Source of the DNA: CAYMZZ01 sp046297935
Lineage (GTDB): Bacteria; Bacteroidota; Bacteroidia; Chitinophagales; Chitinophagaceae
Length of the DNA: 64,000 nt
Direction of reading: 5' to 3'
Assembly: GCA_046297935.1 (NCBI GenBank)
Contig: JBKBHA010000002.1
Location: forward strand, 496,001-560,000
Shown here: positions 53,104 through 61,256 of the stretch, piece after piece
Position numbering within the stretch: the stretch's first letter is position 1
Layout of the letters: the number at the start of each line of letters is the position of its first letter
Notes under the pieces: generated by a model
Told to the model about the DNA's origin: nothing
The model's database searches: none
What the model saw: the letters and a program-made list of their open reading frames with translations, nothing else
Made by a program: the position numbers and the translations under genes

Positions 53104-53272
53104 ACATGCCGAGGGCCGTGTAAGTGAAGCCTTCGCGTGTGTGCAAATGATAAGTCTTGTTGCCAAACTTACCTTTAAAAAATCAAGACTTCCCCACCCC
53201 GTCGAAGACGGGGTGGGTTGTAGGTAGAACGCATTATCAACGTTGACGAGCACCCGGCCGAAGGGCGGGTGC
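53045..53272. repeat. Cluster of three GC-rich hairpins, two with GAA loops
   Basis: Hairpins at 53045-53069 (gtcaccc / gggtgac), 53193-53217 (perfect 11-base stem cccaccccgtc with loop gaa) and 53250-53272 (10-base stem with one mismatch, loop gaa). They share the cacccgtc theme in both orientations. No gene is seen in the rest of this gap. Confidence 0.65.
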
Positions 53273-53293
53273 GTTGTGGATAGAAAATACCCG

Positions 53294-54316
53294 CTAACGC
53301 TGCTGCAGGCTTTTGAAGTCGCGCCGCTTTTTTACAAAGTATTGCCAGGGAAGCAAAAACGAACTGAAACCCTTTGGCTTTGCCATTTTCTTATCGGGCC
53401 AAACACTTTTTTTGCGATGCCAGAGCCACCAGCCAATTACAGCGAGGTGCGCCTTACATACGGCAGCAAAAAAACCAGTGTCACCGCGAAATAATTCCTT
53501 CCATGCAGCCACTCCATCGAGTGTATAGCGCAAAGGAATCAACCAGCACTTTCGCGAAGCCGGCAGGTTCTTCACCAGCATGATCAGGTTGTTGCGAAAA
53601 TTCAAAAAGGCCTTGCGACTATTGCCCCTTGGCAAAGTACCGCCACCCAAATGATAAACGACTGAACGATGACAGAAGTAAACGCTGTATCCAGCAGCCT
53701 GCATACGCCAGCAAAGATCAATTTCCTCCTGATGGGCGAAAAAAAATGGATCAAATCCGCCTAACTCGTGAAAGATCCTGCTGCGAACAAACAATGCAGC
53801 ACCACTGGCCCAGGCAATGGGAATGGAATCGTCATACTGCCCTATATCTTCTTCGATGGTCTCAAAAACCCTGCCTCGGCAAAAGGGATAGCCAAATGAA
53901 TCCATCCATCCGCCGGCAGCACCAGCGTATTCAAAATGATCGGGCTGACTGAAGGAACGAATCTTTGGCTGGCATGCGCCAATAGAGGCATCCGCCTCCA
54001 ACATTTCCACCATAGGTTCGAGCCAGCCCGGCTCCACAGCTACATCCGAATTAAGGATCATATAATAATCGGCAGCCACCTGCTTCAAAGCGGTATTGTA
54101 ACCGCCTGCATAACCCCGATTCTCCTCCATCGCTATCTGATGAACCTGCGGATAAGTCTGTTTTAACCAAACCAGCGAGTCGTCGGTACTGCCATTGTCT
54201 GCTACATACACCGTATGCGTTGGATAACTGCTGGTCAACACAGACGGAAGGAATTTCTCCAGCATCTTTCGACCGTTCCAGTTCAATATTACAATGGCTA
54301 CCGAAGGCGAAGGCAT
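53294..54316 (-). CDS. Glycosyltransferase family 2
   Basis: Inverting GT-A glycosyltransferase that transfers a sugar from a nucleotide donor, 340 residues. Visible motifs: VAIVILNWNGRKMLEKFLPSV at the N-terminus, VADNGSTDDSL near 40, MILNSDVAVEPGWLEPM near 90 with the metal-binding S-D-V, and EEIDLCWRMQAAGY near 205 with the acidic base region. The C-terminal part has weak hydrophobic stretches (FFAAVCKAHLAVIGWWLW). Similar to rhamnosyl- or dTDP-sugar-dependent transferases. The acceptor is unknown. It is divergent from the kinase gene at 54362, separated by 45 bases. Confidence 0.92.
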   Translation of the reverse strand: MPSPSVAIVILNWNGRKMLEKFLPSVLTSSYPTHTVYVADNGSTDDSLVWLKQTYPQVHQIAMEENRGYAGGYNTALKQVAADYYMILNSDVAVEPGWLEPMVEMLEADASIGACQPKIRSFSQPDHFEYAGAAGGWMDSFGYPFCRGRVFETIEEDIGQYDDSIPIAWASGAALFVRSRIFHELGGFDPFFFAHQEEIDLCWRMQAAGYSVYFCHRSVVYHLGGGTLPRGNSRKAFLNFRNNLIMLVKNLPASRKCWLIPLRYTLDGVAAWKELFRGDTGFFAAVCKAHLAVIGWWLWHRKKSVWPDKKMAKPKGFSSFLLPWQYFVKKRRDFKSLQQR

Positions 54317-54361
54317 GAATTATTTTGGTCAAATGTAAGCCAGGACATCTTAAATTCGGGC

Positions 54362-55513
54362 ATGTTATCGTACTTGCTCAATTGGCGCACAGTGCTTGCG
54401 CTTATCGCAATTGGCATTGCAACAGGAACCATTTACTACTCACAGTATCTGGCCCGCAAAATTGCGCGCGAAGAAAGGGTGAAAGTAGAACAATGGGCCG
54501 AAGCCAGTAAAAGCCTGCTCAACCCTGACATTTCTGACATACGCCTGCCTTTCAAAATTATCAACGACAATCATGATATTCCGATTATTGAAACAAACGA
54601 GAAAGACAGTGTTACCAATTTCGTAAACCTGGATTCAACGATGGCGGCTGATGATCCGGGCTTTCTGGCTCGGGAACTGGCGCGACTCAAAGGCAGCAAT
54701 CCACCGATCGTTTACTACGATCCTATTGACTCCACAAAATTTAACCGCTACTACTATGGTCATACACGACTGTTGAACGAAGTGCGGTACTATCCGTTGA
54801 TACAACTGATCATTGTTGCACTTTTCATTGCAGTAATAGTGTTGGCTATTCGAAGTAATTATCGCTCGGTGCAGAACCAGGTTTGGGCCGGAATGGCAAA
54901 GGAAACTGCCCATCAGCTGGGCACACCCGTGTCCTCACTGGAAGGCTGGGTAGAAGTAATGCGGGATGACGAACGCTATCGGGATATTATTCCTGAACTG
55001 TCGAAAGATGTGAACAGGCTTCGTCTCGTATCGGACCGATTCGGCAAAATCGGTAGCAGTCCTCAACTGGAAGAAACCGATATCATACAATCGATCCATC
55101 AAATGGTGGATTATATCCGCAAACGCGCGCCCGGAAAGGTTCAGTTCAGCGTTCATACTCATGGGCAGGAAAGTCTTTACCTGCGAGTTTCGCCACCTCT
55201 TTTCGACTGGGTAATTGAAAATCTGCTGAAAAACGCTTTGGATGCTATAGAGGGAAAAGGATCAATTGATGTAGACATCCGACTGGAAAAGCAGCAGGTG
55301 CAGATCGATGTATCCGATACTGGCAAAGGCATTTCGCCACAACATATCAGGCGGGTATTCAATCCGGGTTTCACTACCAAAAAAAGAGGCTGGGGCCTTG
55401 GTCTGAGCCTTTCGAAAAGAATCATTGAACAGTACCACCGCGGCGAAATATTCGTAAAGCAATCGGAACCCGGCAAGGGCACGACATTTCGGATTGTGAT
55501 GAATACCCTTTAA
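54362..55513 (+). CDS. Two-helix sensor histidine kinase
   Basis: 383 residues from ATG 54362. The longer upstream frame overlaps the divergent glycosyltransferase and is rejected. Helices lie at about 8-27 and 145-165 around a periplasmic sensor segment. The phospho-acceptor region AKETAHQLGTPVSSLEGWVEVM has its His near 183, a variant H-box (HQLGTP instead of HELRTP) known from a Bacteroidota group. HATPase motifs: VIENLLKNALDAIEG, VSDTGKGIS and GWGLGLSLSKRIIEQYHRG. No response regulator is adjacent. Signal unknown. Confidence 0.9.
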   Translation: MLSYLLNWRTVLALIAIGIATGTIYYSQYLARKIAREERVKVEQWAEASKSLLNPDISDIRLPFKIINDNHDIPIIETNEKDSVTNFVNLDSTMAADDPGFLARELARLKGSNPPIVYYDPIDSTKFNRYYYGHTRLLNEVRYYPLIQLIIVALFIAVIVLAIRSNYRSVQNQVWAGMAKETAHQLGTPVSSLEGWVEVMRDDERYRDIIPELSKDVNRLRLVSDRFGKIGSSPQLEETDIIQSIHQMVDYIRKRAPGKVQFSVHTHGQESLYLRVSPPLFDWVIENLLKNALDAIEGKGSIDVDIRLEKQQVQIDVSDTGKGISPQHIRRVFNPGFTTKKRGWGLGLSLSKRIIEQYHRGEIFVKQSEPGKGTTFRIVMNTL

Positions 55514-55514
55514 A

Positions 55515-55680
55515 AATGTGCAAACCTGCCAGCCGGCAGGCAGGTTTGCAAATGTGGAAATGGTGCCTTCGGCGAATGTGCAAATGTGCAAATGTGCAAA
55601 TGTGGAAATGTGGAAATGGGCAATTTTGCCGAATGTGCCATTTTCACATTTCCACATTTGCACATTTGCACATTTTCCTC
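55515..55680. repeat. tgcaaatg-family inverted repeat next to tRNA-Leu(GAG)
   Basis: Starts 2 bases after the kinase stop codon. It has a GC-rich palindrome with cctgcc units (55525-55545), the border ccttcggcgaatgtgcaa (55566-55583) and repeated gtgcaaat / gtggaaat units, then complementary cacatttcc / cacatttgc units (55643-55675). The right arm reaches the tRNA-Leu promoter, and its TTTG could serve as -33 box. Confidence 0.8.
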
Positions 55681-55681
55681 C

Positions 55682-55689
55682 TATCTTTG
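55682..55689 (+). promoter_or_regulatory. -7 element (TATCTTTG) of tRNA-Leu(GAG)
   Basis: TATCTTTG matches TAnnTTTG, 9 bases before the tRNA. TTTG at 55657-55660, within the repeat, lies 21 bases upstream. Confidence 0.65.
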
Positions 55690-55698
55690 CATGCCCCT

Positions 55699-55782
55699 GC
55701 CCAGGTGGCGAAATTGGTAGACGCGCTACTTTGAGGTGGTAGTGGCCGAAAGGCTGTGCTGGTTCGAATCCAGTCTTGGGCA
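55699..55782 (+). tRNA. tRNA-Leu (anticodon GAG)
   Basis: 84 bases. Acceptor GCCCAGG pairs with CTTGGGC, anticodon loop TTGAGGT gives GAG, variable arm TGGCCGAAAGGCTG, T-arm CTGGTTCGAATCCAG, discriminator A. CCA is not encoded. Confidence 0.96.
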
Positions 55783-55791
55783 CAAACAAAA

Positions 55792-55821
55792 AAGGCGAAT
55801 CTTTATGGATTCGCCTTTTGT
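55792..55821 (+). terminator. Terminator of tRNA-Leu(GAG)
   Basis: Stem aaggcgaatc / gattcgcctt, followed by TTGTTTTG. The remaining bases to 56027 hold no gene that I can see. Confidence 0.8.
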
Positions 55822-56027
55822 TTTGTCCTGCCTCTTTGAGACAGAACATCACGTATTTCCATTATCAAAGCAATCGACCCTTTTCAGCAGCAGGCAGTCT
55901 TGCTCCGATTCAAAGCCAAATTTTTAGGACCCATAACTTTGACATAATTTCGGAATACGCTAATTGCTAAAAACTAGCTTATTACGAATCAATTTTTGCC
56001 AAAACAGCACCAAAAGGCCATCCCAAC

Positions 56028-57476
56028 ATGCTTTTTAATTCCCTGAGCTATGCTATTTTTCTGCCGATCGTTTTTTTTCTTTATTGGTTCGCAACTAAGG
56101 GAAGCTTAAAGCTTCAGAACATTCTGCTGTTGGTTGCCAGCTACTATTTCTATGCCTGCTGGGATTGGCGTTTTATGTTTTTGTTGATTTTCTCAACCGT
56201 TTTGGACTATTACACAGGCATCAAGATTCACGAAGCCGCCGACCGGCGAAAGAAATTGTTTTGGTTGTGGCTGAGTGTCGGCATCAACTTAGGTTTTCTG
56301 GGAGTTTTCAAGTATTACAATTTTTTCGCCGAATCGTTTGCAGATGCTATGGCGCTGCTCGGATGGAATGTGAATCCGGCCTCGCTTCAGTTGATTTTGC
56401 CAGTGGGCATATCTTTCTATACTTTTCATGGTTTATCCTACGTTATTGACTTATATAAGAATCGAATAGAGCCTGAACGCAATTTTATCGATTATTCGGT
56501 GTTTGTAAGTTTCTTCCCATTACTGGTAGCAGGACCGATAGAACGTGCGACCCATCTTTTGCCCCAAATTCGAAAGAAACGGGAATTTGACTATTCAAAA
56601 GCGGTCAACGGTCTGCGGCAAATACTCTGGGGGCTTTTTAAGAAGATAGTTATTGCCGACAACTGTGCCGAATTTGCAAATACCATTTTCAACAATTCCG
56701 GCGACTATTCAGGTAGTACCCTTGTATTAGGTGCATTATTCTTCACTTTCCAAATCTATTGTGACTTTTCAGGTTACTCCGATATCGCATTAGGTACTGC
56801 ACGACTATTTGGAATTGATCTGCTAAGAAACTTTGCCTTTCCCTATTTTTCACGTGATATAGCTGAGTTTTGGCGTCGATGGCACATTTCACTTTCATCC
56901 TGGTTCAAAGATTACCTCTATATACCTTTAGGCGGTAGTAAGGGTGGCATTTGGATGAAGGTCCGTAACACATTTATCATCTTTTTGGTGAGTGGTTTTT
57001 GGCACGGTGCTAACTGGACCTTCATCGTCTGGGGTTTTCTGAACGCCTTGTACATAATGCCTTCGATCGTATTGAATACCAATCGAAAAAATCTGGACAT
57101 CGTGGCCAAAGGCAAGTACCTGCCGACACTGAAAGAGTGCTTACAGATGGGAATAACCTTCGGTCTCACAGTGCTGGCCTGGATCTTCTTCCGGGCTACC
57201 GACTTAACACATGCTTTCAACTATATTTCGGCAATTTTTTCGAACTCCCTGTTTACAGCTCCCTATTTCCCTGGTATTGGAAAAGCCGTGCCAATTGTCC
57301 TGATCACTCTGCTATTCATGCTAATTGAATGGTTTGGGCGCGAGCAGCAATATGCAATTGAGCAACTTGGAGTTCGATGGCACCGGCCATATCGATGGGC
57401 CATGTATTATTCAATAATTTTACTCATCTATTTCTTTGCAGGCTCGGAGCAACAATTTATCTATTTCCAATTCTAA
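56028..57476 (+). CDS. MBOAT-family O-acyltransferase (AlgI/DltB-like)
   Basis: Polytopic membrane acyltransferase, 482 residues, about 11 hydrophobic helices, related to AlgI (alginate acetylation) and DltB. Family motifs: YYFYACWDWRFMFLLIFSTVLDYYTG near 40, PVGISFYTFHGLSYVID near 125, FPLLVAGPIERA near 165, FWRRWHISLSSWFKDYLYIPLGG near 285, and FWHGANWTFIVWG with the catalytic His near 325. It would move acyl groups across the membrane to an extracytoplasmic polymer. It is followed after 3 bases by an SGNH-like protein, the expected partner. Confidence 0.93.
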   Translation: MLFNSLSYAIFLPIVFFLYWFATKGSLKLQNILLLVASYYFYACWDWRFMFLLIFSTVLDYYTGIKIHEAADRRKKLFWLWLSVGINLGFLGVFKYYNFFAESFADAMALLGWNVNPASLQLILPVGISFYTFHGLSYVIDLYKNRIEPERNFIDYSVFVSFFPLLVAGPIERATHLLPQIRKKREFDYSKAVNGLRQILWGLFKKIVIADNCAEFANTIFNNSGDYSGSTLVLGALFFTFQIYCDFSGYSDIALGTARLFGIDLLRNFAFPYFSRDIAEFWRRWHISLSSWFKDYLYIPLGGSKGGIWMKVRNTFIIFLVSGFWHGANWTFIVWGFLNALYIMPSIVLNTNRKNLDIVAKGKYLPTLKECLQMGITFGLTVLAWIFFRATDLTHAFNYISAIFSNSLFTAPYFPGIGKAVPIVLITLLFMLIEWFGREQQYAIEQLGVRWHRPYRWAMYYSIILLIYFFAGSEQQFIYFQF

Positions 57477-57479
57477 GGC

Positions 57480-58496
57480 ATGAAACTGTTTCTAAAAAAA
57501 GTTAGTTGTTTTGCGCTGATCGCAATGATCCCAATTCTGGGATTGTTTATCATGTACCTTTATTGGGACCCCTTTAAAGTATTGAAATCTTACAAAGACT
57601 ATTCGAATTCAAGTGTAATTACAAACAGAGATTATATTTCCACCAGTATGTTCCTTTATAACAAAGGAAAATACAATTATAACTCATTCATATTCGGCAG
57701 CTCACGAACATTAGCATTTCGTCCGCAATCCTGGCAAAAATTTTTGCCACCCGATGCCGTGCCTTATATGTTCGATGCGTCGCGTGAATCTATTTATGGC
57801 ATCTACACGAAGCTCAAATTTCTGGATTCAACAAAGGTTCCCATTAAAAATGTACTTATTATCCTTTGCAGAGACTGCTCGTTCAGCCAATCTGGAAATC
57901 ATGAAGGGCATTTGTTTGTGAAACACCCTGCAACTTCGGGCGAAAGCAATTGGTCATTTCAGGCGAATTTTCTGGAAGCCTACTATAGCCCAAAATTTCT
58001 GTTCAATTTCTACAGCTATAAACTCCTGGGGCACTATCACCCGTTTATGTCCGGCTATATTGAAGACAGAAAAATCGTCTTTGATACCATTACGAACGAA
58101 ATAAGTATTCTGGGTCAGGAGAATGAAATACTCCAGAACCCGAATGAGTATTATACCCGGCGCAATAGTCTTTTCTATGAAAGAATTGGGGAAAAAACTG
58201 ACACGACTCAAAGGATCAACGAAAAACATCGTTTTATGCTGAAAGAAGTGACAAGCATTCTGGAAAGAAATAAGACTAATTACAAGGTAATATTAAGTCC
58301 TCTTTACGAACAGGTAAAATTTAATCAGGCAGATTTGTCTATCCTGGAAGCTGAATTCGGTGACAAATTATTTGACTTCTCCGGCAAGAATTCTTTCACC
58401 GATTATAAAACGAATTATTACGAGACGAGTCATTTCAGGCCAATAGTCGGCGACAGTATTCTAAAGTTAATCTATAGCGGAGCAACGGGCCGTTAG
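57480..58496 (+). CDS. SGNH/DltD-like partner of MBOAT acyltransferase
   Basis: 338 residues with an N-terminal membrane anchor (about 10-28, FALIAMIPILGLFIMYLYW) and an extracytoplasmic domain. FIFGSSRTLAF near 70-80 gives a candidate nucleophile Ser, and YETSHFRPIVGDS near 313-325 gives a candidate catalytic His, as in DltD/AlgJ-type proteins. Overall similarity to named families is low, so the assignment rests on these motifs and on the 3-base distance to the MBOAT gene. It may complete transfer of the acyl group to a cell-surface polysaccharide. Confidence 0.7.
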   Translation: MKLFLKKVSCFALIAMIPILGLFIMYLYWDPFKVLKSYKDYSNSSVITNRDYISTSMFLYNKGKYNYNSFIFGSSRTLAFRPQSWQKFLPPDAVPYMFDASRESIYGIYTKLKFLDSTKVPIKNVLIILCRDCSFSQSGNHEGHLFVKHPATSGESNWSFQANFLEAYYSPKFLFNFYSYKLLGHYHPFMSGYIEDRKIVFDTITNEISILGQENEILQNPNEYYTRRNSLFYERIGEKTDTTQRINEKHRFMLKEVTSILERNKTNYKVILSPLYEQVKFNQADLSILEAEFGDKLFDFSGKNSFTDYKTNYYETSHFRPIVGDSILKLIYSGATGR

Positions 58497-58519
58497 CAAA
58501 CGGAGAGATTTTTAATTTT

Positions 58520-58527
58520 TACCTTTG
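58520..58527 (+). promoter_or_regulatory. -7 element (TACCTTTG) of DUF2130 gene
   Basis: TACCTTTG matches the Bacteroidota -7 consensus, 16 bases before the ATG. The -33 region has no TTTG. Confidence 0.6.
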
Positions 58528-58543
58528 CCTTTTAACAGCGCCC

Positions 58544-59773
58544 ATGCCTACAAATATCAAATGTCCGGATTGTAATCACGAGTTTCCCCTTGAAGCCGCC
58601 ATTAACGACGAGTTGCGTGAAGCAATTGAAAAGGAGAAGCAGGAACTGCGTCAGAAGATGACGGAACACCTTCGAAAAAAAGAAGAAGAGATAGCGAGAA
58701 AGGATAAAGAATGGAAAGAGATTTTGCGGAAGCGGGAGCAGGAAGTGCAGCAGGAAGCTGAAACCTCATTGCGGGCGAAGATCTTGCTCGACTTTGAAAA
58801 CAAGCTCAACCTGCTGGAGCGTAATAATCAGGAAAACGAAGAGAAGCTAAAAGAAGCCCGCCGACGCGAAGCTGATTTTATGCGGCTGGAACAGGAGTTA
58901 AAAAACCGCGAAGCCGAACTGGATATTCGTGTTCAGAAAGAGCTGCAGTTGGAACGTGAAAAATTGACCGATGAGATCCGTCGAATCGAAGAGCAAAAAA
59001 TTGCTGTGAAAGAGACCGAATTCATGATGCGCACCCGGGAACTGGAAAAACAACTCGAAGACCAGAAAAAGCTGGCCGAAGAAATGCGACGCCGTGCCGA
59101 ACAGGGATCTTCACAATTGCAGGGTGAAGTGCAGGAACTGGCGTTGGAAGACATGTTGCGTGCAGCATTTCCCTTCGACCGGGTGGAAGAAGTGGGGAAG
59201 GGAGTACGCGGTGCCGACTGCCTGCAGATTGTTCGCAATACCAACGGACTTGAATGCGGGAAAATCATTTTTGAAAGCAAGAGAACCAAAGAATTTGGGG
59301 GCGACTGGATTGAGAAACTCCGGGCCGATATGCGCAGTCAGGGTGCCGATGTGGCCCTGATCGTCACACAGACATTTCCACGCGATATGGATCGCTTTGG
59401 AGAAAAAAACGGTGTCTGGATTTGCTCATTCGCCGAAGTGAAGTCGGTGGTACACATGTTGCGCGAGGGCATCATCAAAGTGGCGGGCGCCATGAAATCG
59501 CAGGAAAACAGTGGCGACAAAATGCGGATGCTTTATCAGTACCTGACCAGCACCGAGTTTGCCGAACAATGGCGAGCCATTCGTGAAGGCTTCCTCAGCA
59601 TGCGCCAATCCATTCAAAAAGAGCGAGACGCCATGGAAAAGCTCTGGAAAGCCCGCGAAAAACAGCTGGAAAAAGTGTTGTTGAATGCCGCCCATATCCG
59701 CGGCTCCATCGAAGGCATTTCTGGAATGGAAGAGGTGGACATGAAGTTGCTGGATGAGGGAGAGGAAGGTTAA
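58544..59773 (+). CDS. DUF2130 protein with coiled coil
   Basis: 409-residue cytoplasmic protein. It begins with a zinc-ribbon-like piece (IKCPDCNHEF), then a long Glu/Lys/Arg-rich coiled coil (about 20-190). The DUF2130 domain follows (about 200-380): MLRAAFPFDRVEEVGKGVRGADCLQIV, IIFESKRTKEFGGDWIEKLRADM and ADVALIVTQTFP. The acidic/Lys pattern FESKRTK resembles the core of PD-(D/E)XK-like nucleases, and the coiled coil recalls RmuC, but function is not established. A run of GGGGAGT heptamers follows the stop codon. Confidence 0.88.
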   Translation: MPTNIKCPDCNHEFPLEAAINDELREAIEKEKQELRQKMTEHLRKKEEEIARKDKEWKEILRKREQEVQQEAETSLRAKILLDFENKLNLLERNNQENEEKLKEARRREADFMRLEQELKNREAELDIRVQKELQLEREKLTDEIRRIEEQKIAVKETEFMMRTRELEKQLEDQKKLAEEMRRRAEQGSSQLQGEVQELALEDMLRAAFPFDRVEEVGKGVRGADCLQIVRNTNGLECGKIIFESKRTKEFGGDWIEKLRADMRSQGADVALIVTQTFPRDMDRFGEKNGVWICSFAEVKSVVHMLREGIIKVAGAMKSQENSGDKMRMLYQYLTSTEFAEQWRAIREGFLSMRQSIQKERDAMEKLWKAREKQLEKVLLNAAHIRGSIEGISGMEEVDMKLLDEGEEG

Positions 59774-59776
59774 GAT

Positions 59777-59821
59777 GGGGAGTGGGGAGTGGGGAGTGGA
59801 GAGTGGGGAGTGGGGAGTGGA
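59777..59821 (+). repeat. GGGGAGT heptamer run, G-quadruplex candidate
   Basis: Five GGGG tracts at 59777, 59784, 59791, 59805 and 59812, mostly 7 bases apart, directly after the DUF2130 stop codon. A C-rich relative (ccccacttccc...ctccctccc) lies at 29279-29315 upstream of rseP. Confidence 0.75.
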
Positions 59822-59879
59822 AAGCGTACAGTGGTGACAGGTGAGTAAAGTATTCGCCGAATTTAACGAAGGTAAAATT

Positions 59880-60030
59880 TGCACTTTGTCACACCTGCCT
59901 GCCCGAAAGCAGGTTTTCACACCTGCCTGCCGGTTTACCTCCCGCAGGGAGGCATGCAGGCTTGCACACTTGCACATTTGCACTCTTGCACTCTTGCACA
60001 TTTGCACATTTGCACACTTGCCAAAGGTGC
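59880..60030. repeat. tgcaaatg-family repeat with cctgcc palindromes
   Basis: Contains cacacctgcctgcc twice, hairpin-forming cctcccgcagggagg, and repeated ttgcacatttgcac / cttgcactc units (59965-60015). It lies between the convergent DUF2130 and phosphopantetheinyl transferase genes. Confidence 0.7.
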
Positions 60031-60037
60031 CATTTAC

Positions 60038-60649
60038 TCAGCTTGTCCACGACAACACCAACTCTCCTACTTGGCGCGATTCAACGAGCAATTGCGTTGA
60101 GTTGGGACGGAAATGGCATATCGCCTGGTCAGCCGATTCGGAAGGCCACATGGGCATATCGACGCGAAAGTCGAGTCCGCCGTATCCATACCACTTAAAA
60201 ACAGCTTCCTTGGCGCCCCAGAGCCTCGTGAGGCCCAGTCGCTCGTCGCCGGACAACCAACTCTTCATCCTCTCCTCTTCCTCCACGGTCAGGAATTTTT
60301 GCCTTATCAACAATAGTTTGTCGACGGGAATTTCGATATCTATTCCTACGCGGCTGCTACGGCTCACAATTGCTGCTGCATAGTCGCCACAGTGCGAAAT
60401 GGAAAAATGATAACGCTCGTCCTCCAGATAGGGCTTTCGTGTATCTGCTATACGAAGCAGCTCATAAGGAAAATCGGCAAAAAGATATTGCAACAGGAAT
60501 CTTCCGGCCAGGTGCTGCAATCGCTTGCGCGGATGCGTAACATCGCGATGTACGGGCACATTTCCCTTGAAATAGCCTTCCGTTTCCTCGATCTTCCAAA
60601 TGCCGAGGCGGGTGGATTCGTTGATTTGATGTTGAAAAAAAACAGGCAT
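60038..60649 (-). CDS. 4'-phosphopantetheinyl transferase superfamily protein
   Basis: Transfers the 4'-phosphopantetheine arm from CoA to carrier proteins. 203 residues (Sfp/AcpT-like length). Motifs: YHFSISHCGDYAAAIVS near 82-98, VGIDIEI near 106 with metal-binding Asp and Glu, and RLWGAKEAVFKWYG near 148-161 (the W-x-x-KEAxxK signature). Lone gene, divergent from dcd. Its carrier-protein target is not in the window. It could serve fatty-acid, polyketide or peptide synthesis. Confidence 0.92.
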   Translation of the reverse strand: MPVFFQHQINESTRLGIWKIEETEGYFKGNVPVHRDVTHPRKRLQHLAGRFLLQYLFADFPYELLRIADTRKPYLEDERYHFSISHCGDYAAAIVSRSSRVGIDIEIPVDKLLLIRQKFLTVEEEERMKSWLSGDERLGLTRLWGAKEAVFKWYGYGGLDFRVDMPMWPSESADQAICHFRPNSTQLLVESRQVGELVLSWTS

Positions 60650-60719
60650 CGCTTCCCGGTGTCGTACTGCGAAGTACGATATTTGAACTTATTCAAAAAA
60701 ATAGATTAACTATTTCAAT

Positions 60720-61256
60720 ATGATTCTGTCTGACAGCCGCATTCTGGAAGAAATAGACAAAGGAACCATCGTACTGAAGCCCTATCAGCGCGATTGCCTG
60801 GGCAGTAATTCTTACGATGTTCATTTAGGAAAATGGCTGGCTACTTATCGCGAGCATATTCTCGATGCACGAAAACATAATGAAATTGAATATTTCGAAA
60901 TACCCGAAGACGGGTTCGTACTATATCCACATATTTTCTATCTGGGTGTGACGATGGAATATACCGAAACCCATGCGCACGTACCTTTTCTGGAAGGAAA
61001 ATCCAGCACTGGCAGGCTCGGAATTGATATTCATGCTACCGCAGGCAAAGGCGATGTGGGTTTTTGCGGGCATTGGACATTGGAGATTTCAGTAAAGCAA
61101 CCGGTCAAGGTTTACAAAGGAATGCCAGTGGGCCAGTTGATATATTTCCCGGTAGATGGGGAGATTGAAGTTAAATACAACGAAAAGAAAAACGCGAAGT
61201 ACAGCGGCCAACCGGATAAGCCGGTGGAGAGTATGATGTGGAAGAACAAGTTCTGA
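60720..61256 (+). CDS. dcd: dCTP deaminase
   Basis: Deaminates dCTP to dUTP for thymidylate synthesis. 178 residues with family motifs: MILSDSRILEEIDKG at the start, QRDCLGSNSYDVHLG near 24-38, EGKSSTGRLGIDIHATAGKGDVGFCGHWTLEI near 93-125 with the catalytic-type Glu in TLEI, and GMPVGQLIYF near 135. It is followed immediately by the large repeat region, which starts one base after the stop codon. Confidence 0.94.
   Translation: MILSDSRILEEIDKGTIVLKPYQRDCLGSNSYDVHLGKWLATYREHILDARKHNEIEYFEIPEDGFVLYPHIFYLGVTMEYTETHAHVPFLEGKSSTGRLGIDIHATAGKGDVGFCGHWTLEISVKQPVKVYKGMPVGQLIYFPVDGEIEVKYNEKKNAKYSGQPDKPVESMMWKNKF

Noticed and set aside
55262..55852. Minus-strand open frame of 196 codons across the repeat and tRNA-Leu(GAG)
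   Set aside because: It is antisense to the kinase 3' end, the repeat region and a clear tRNA, and its translation is low complexity.
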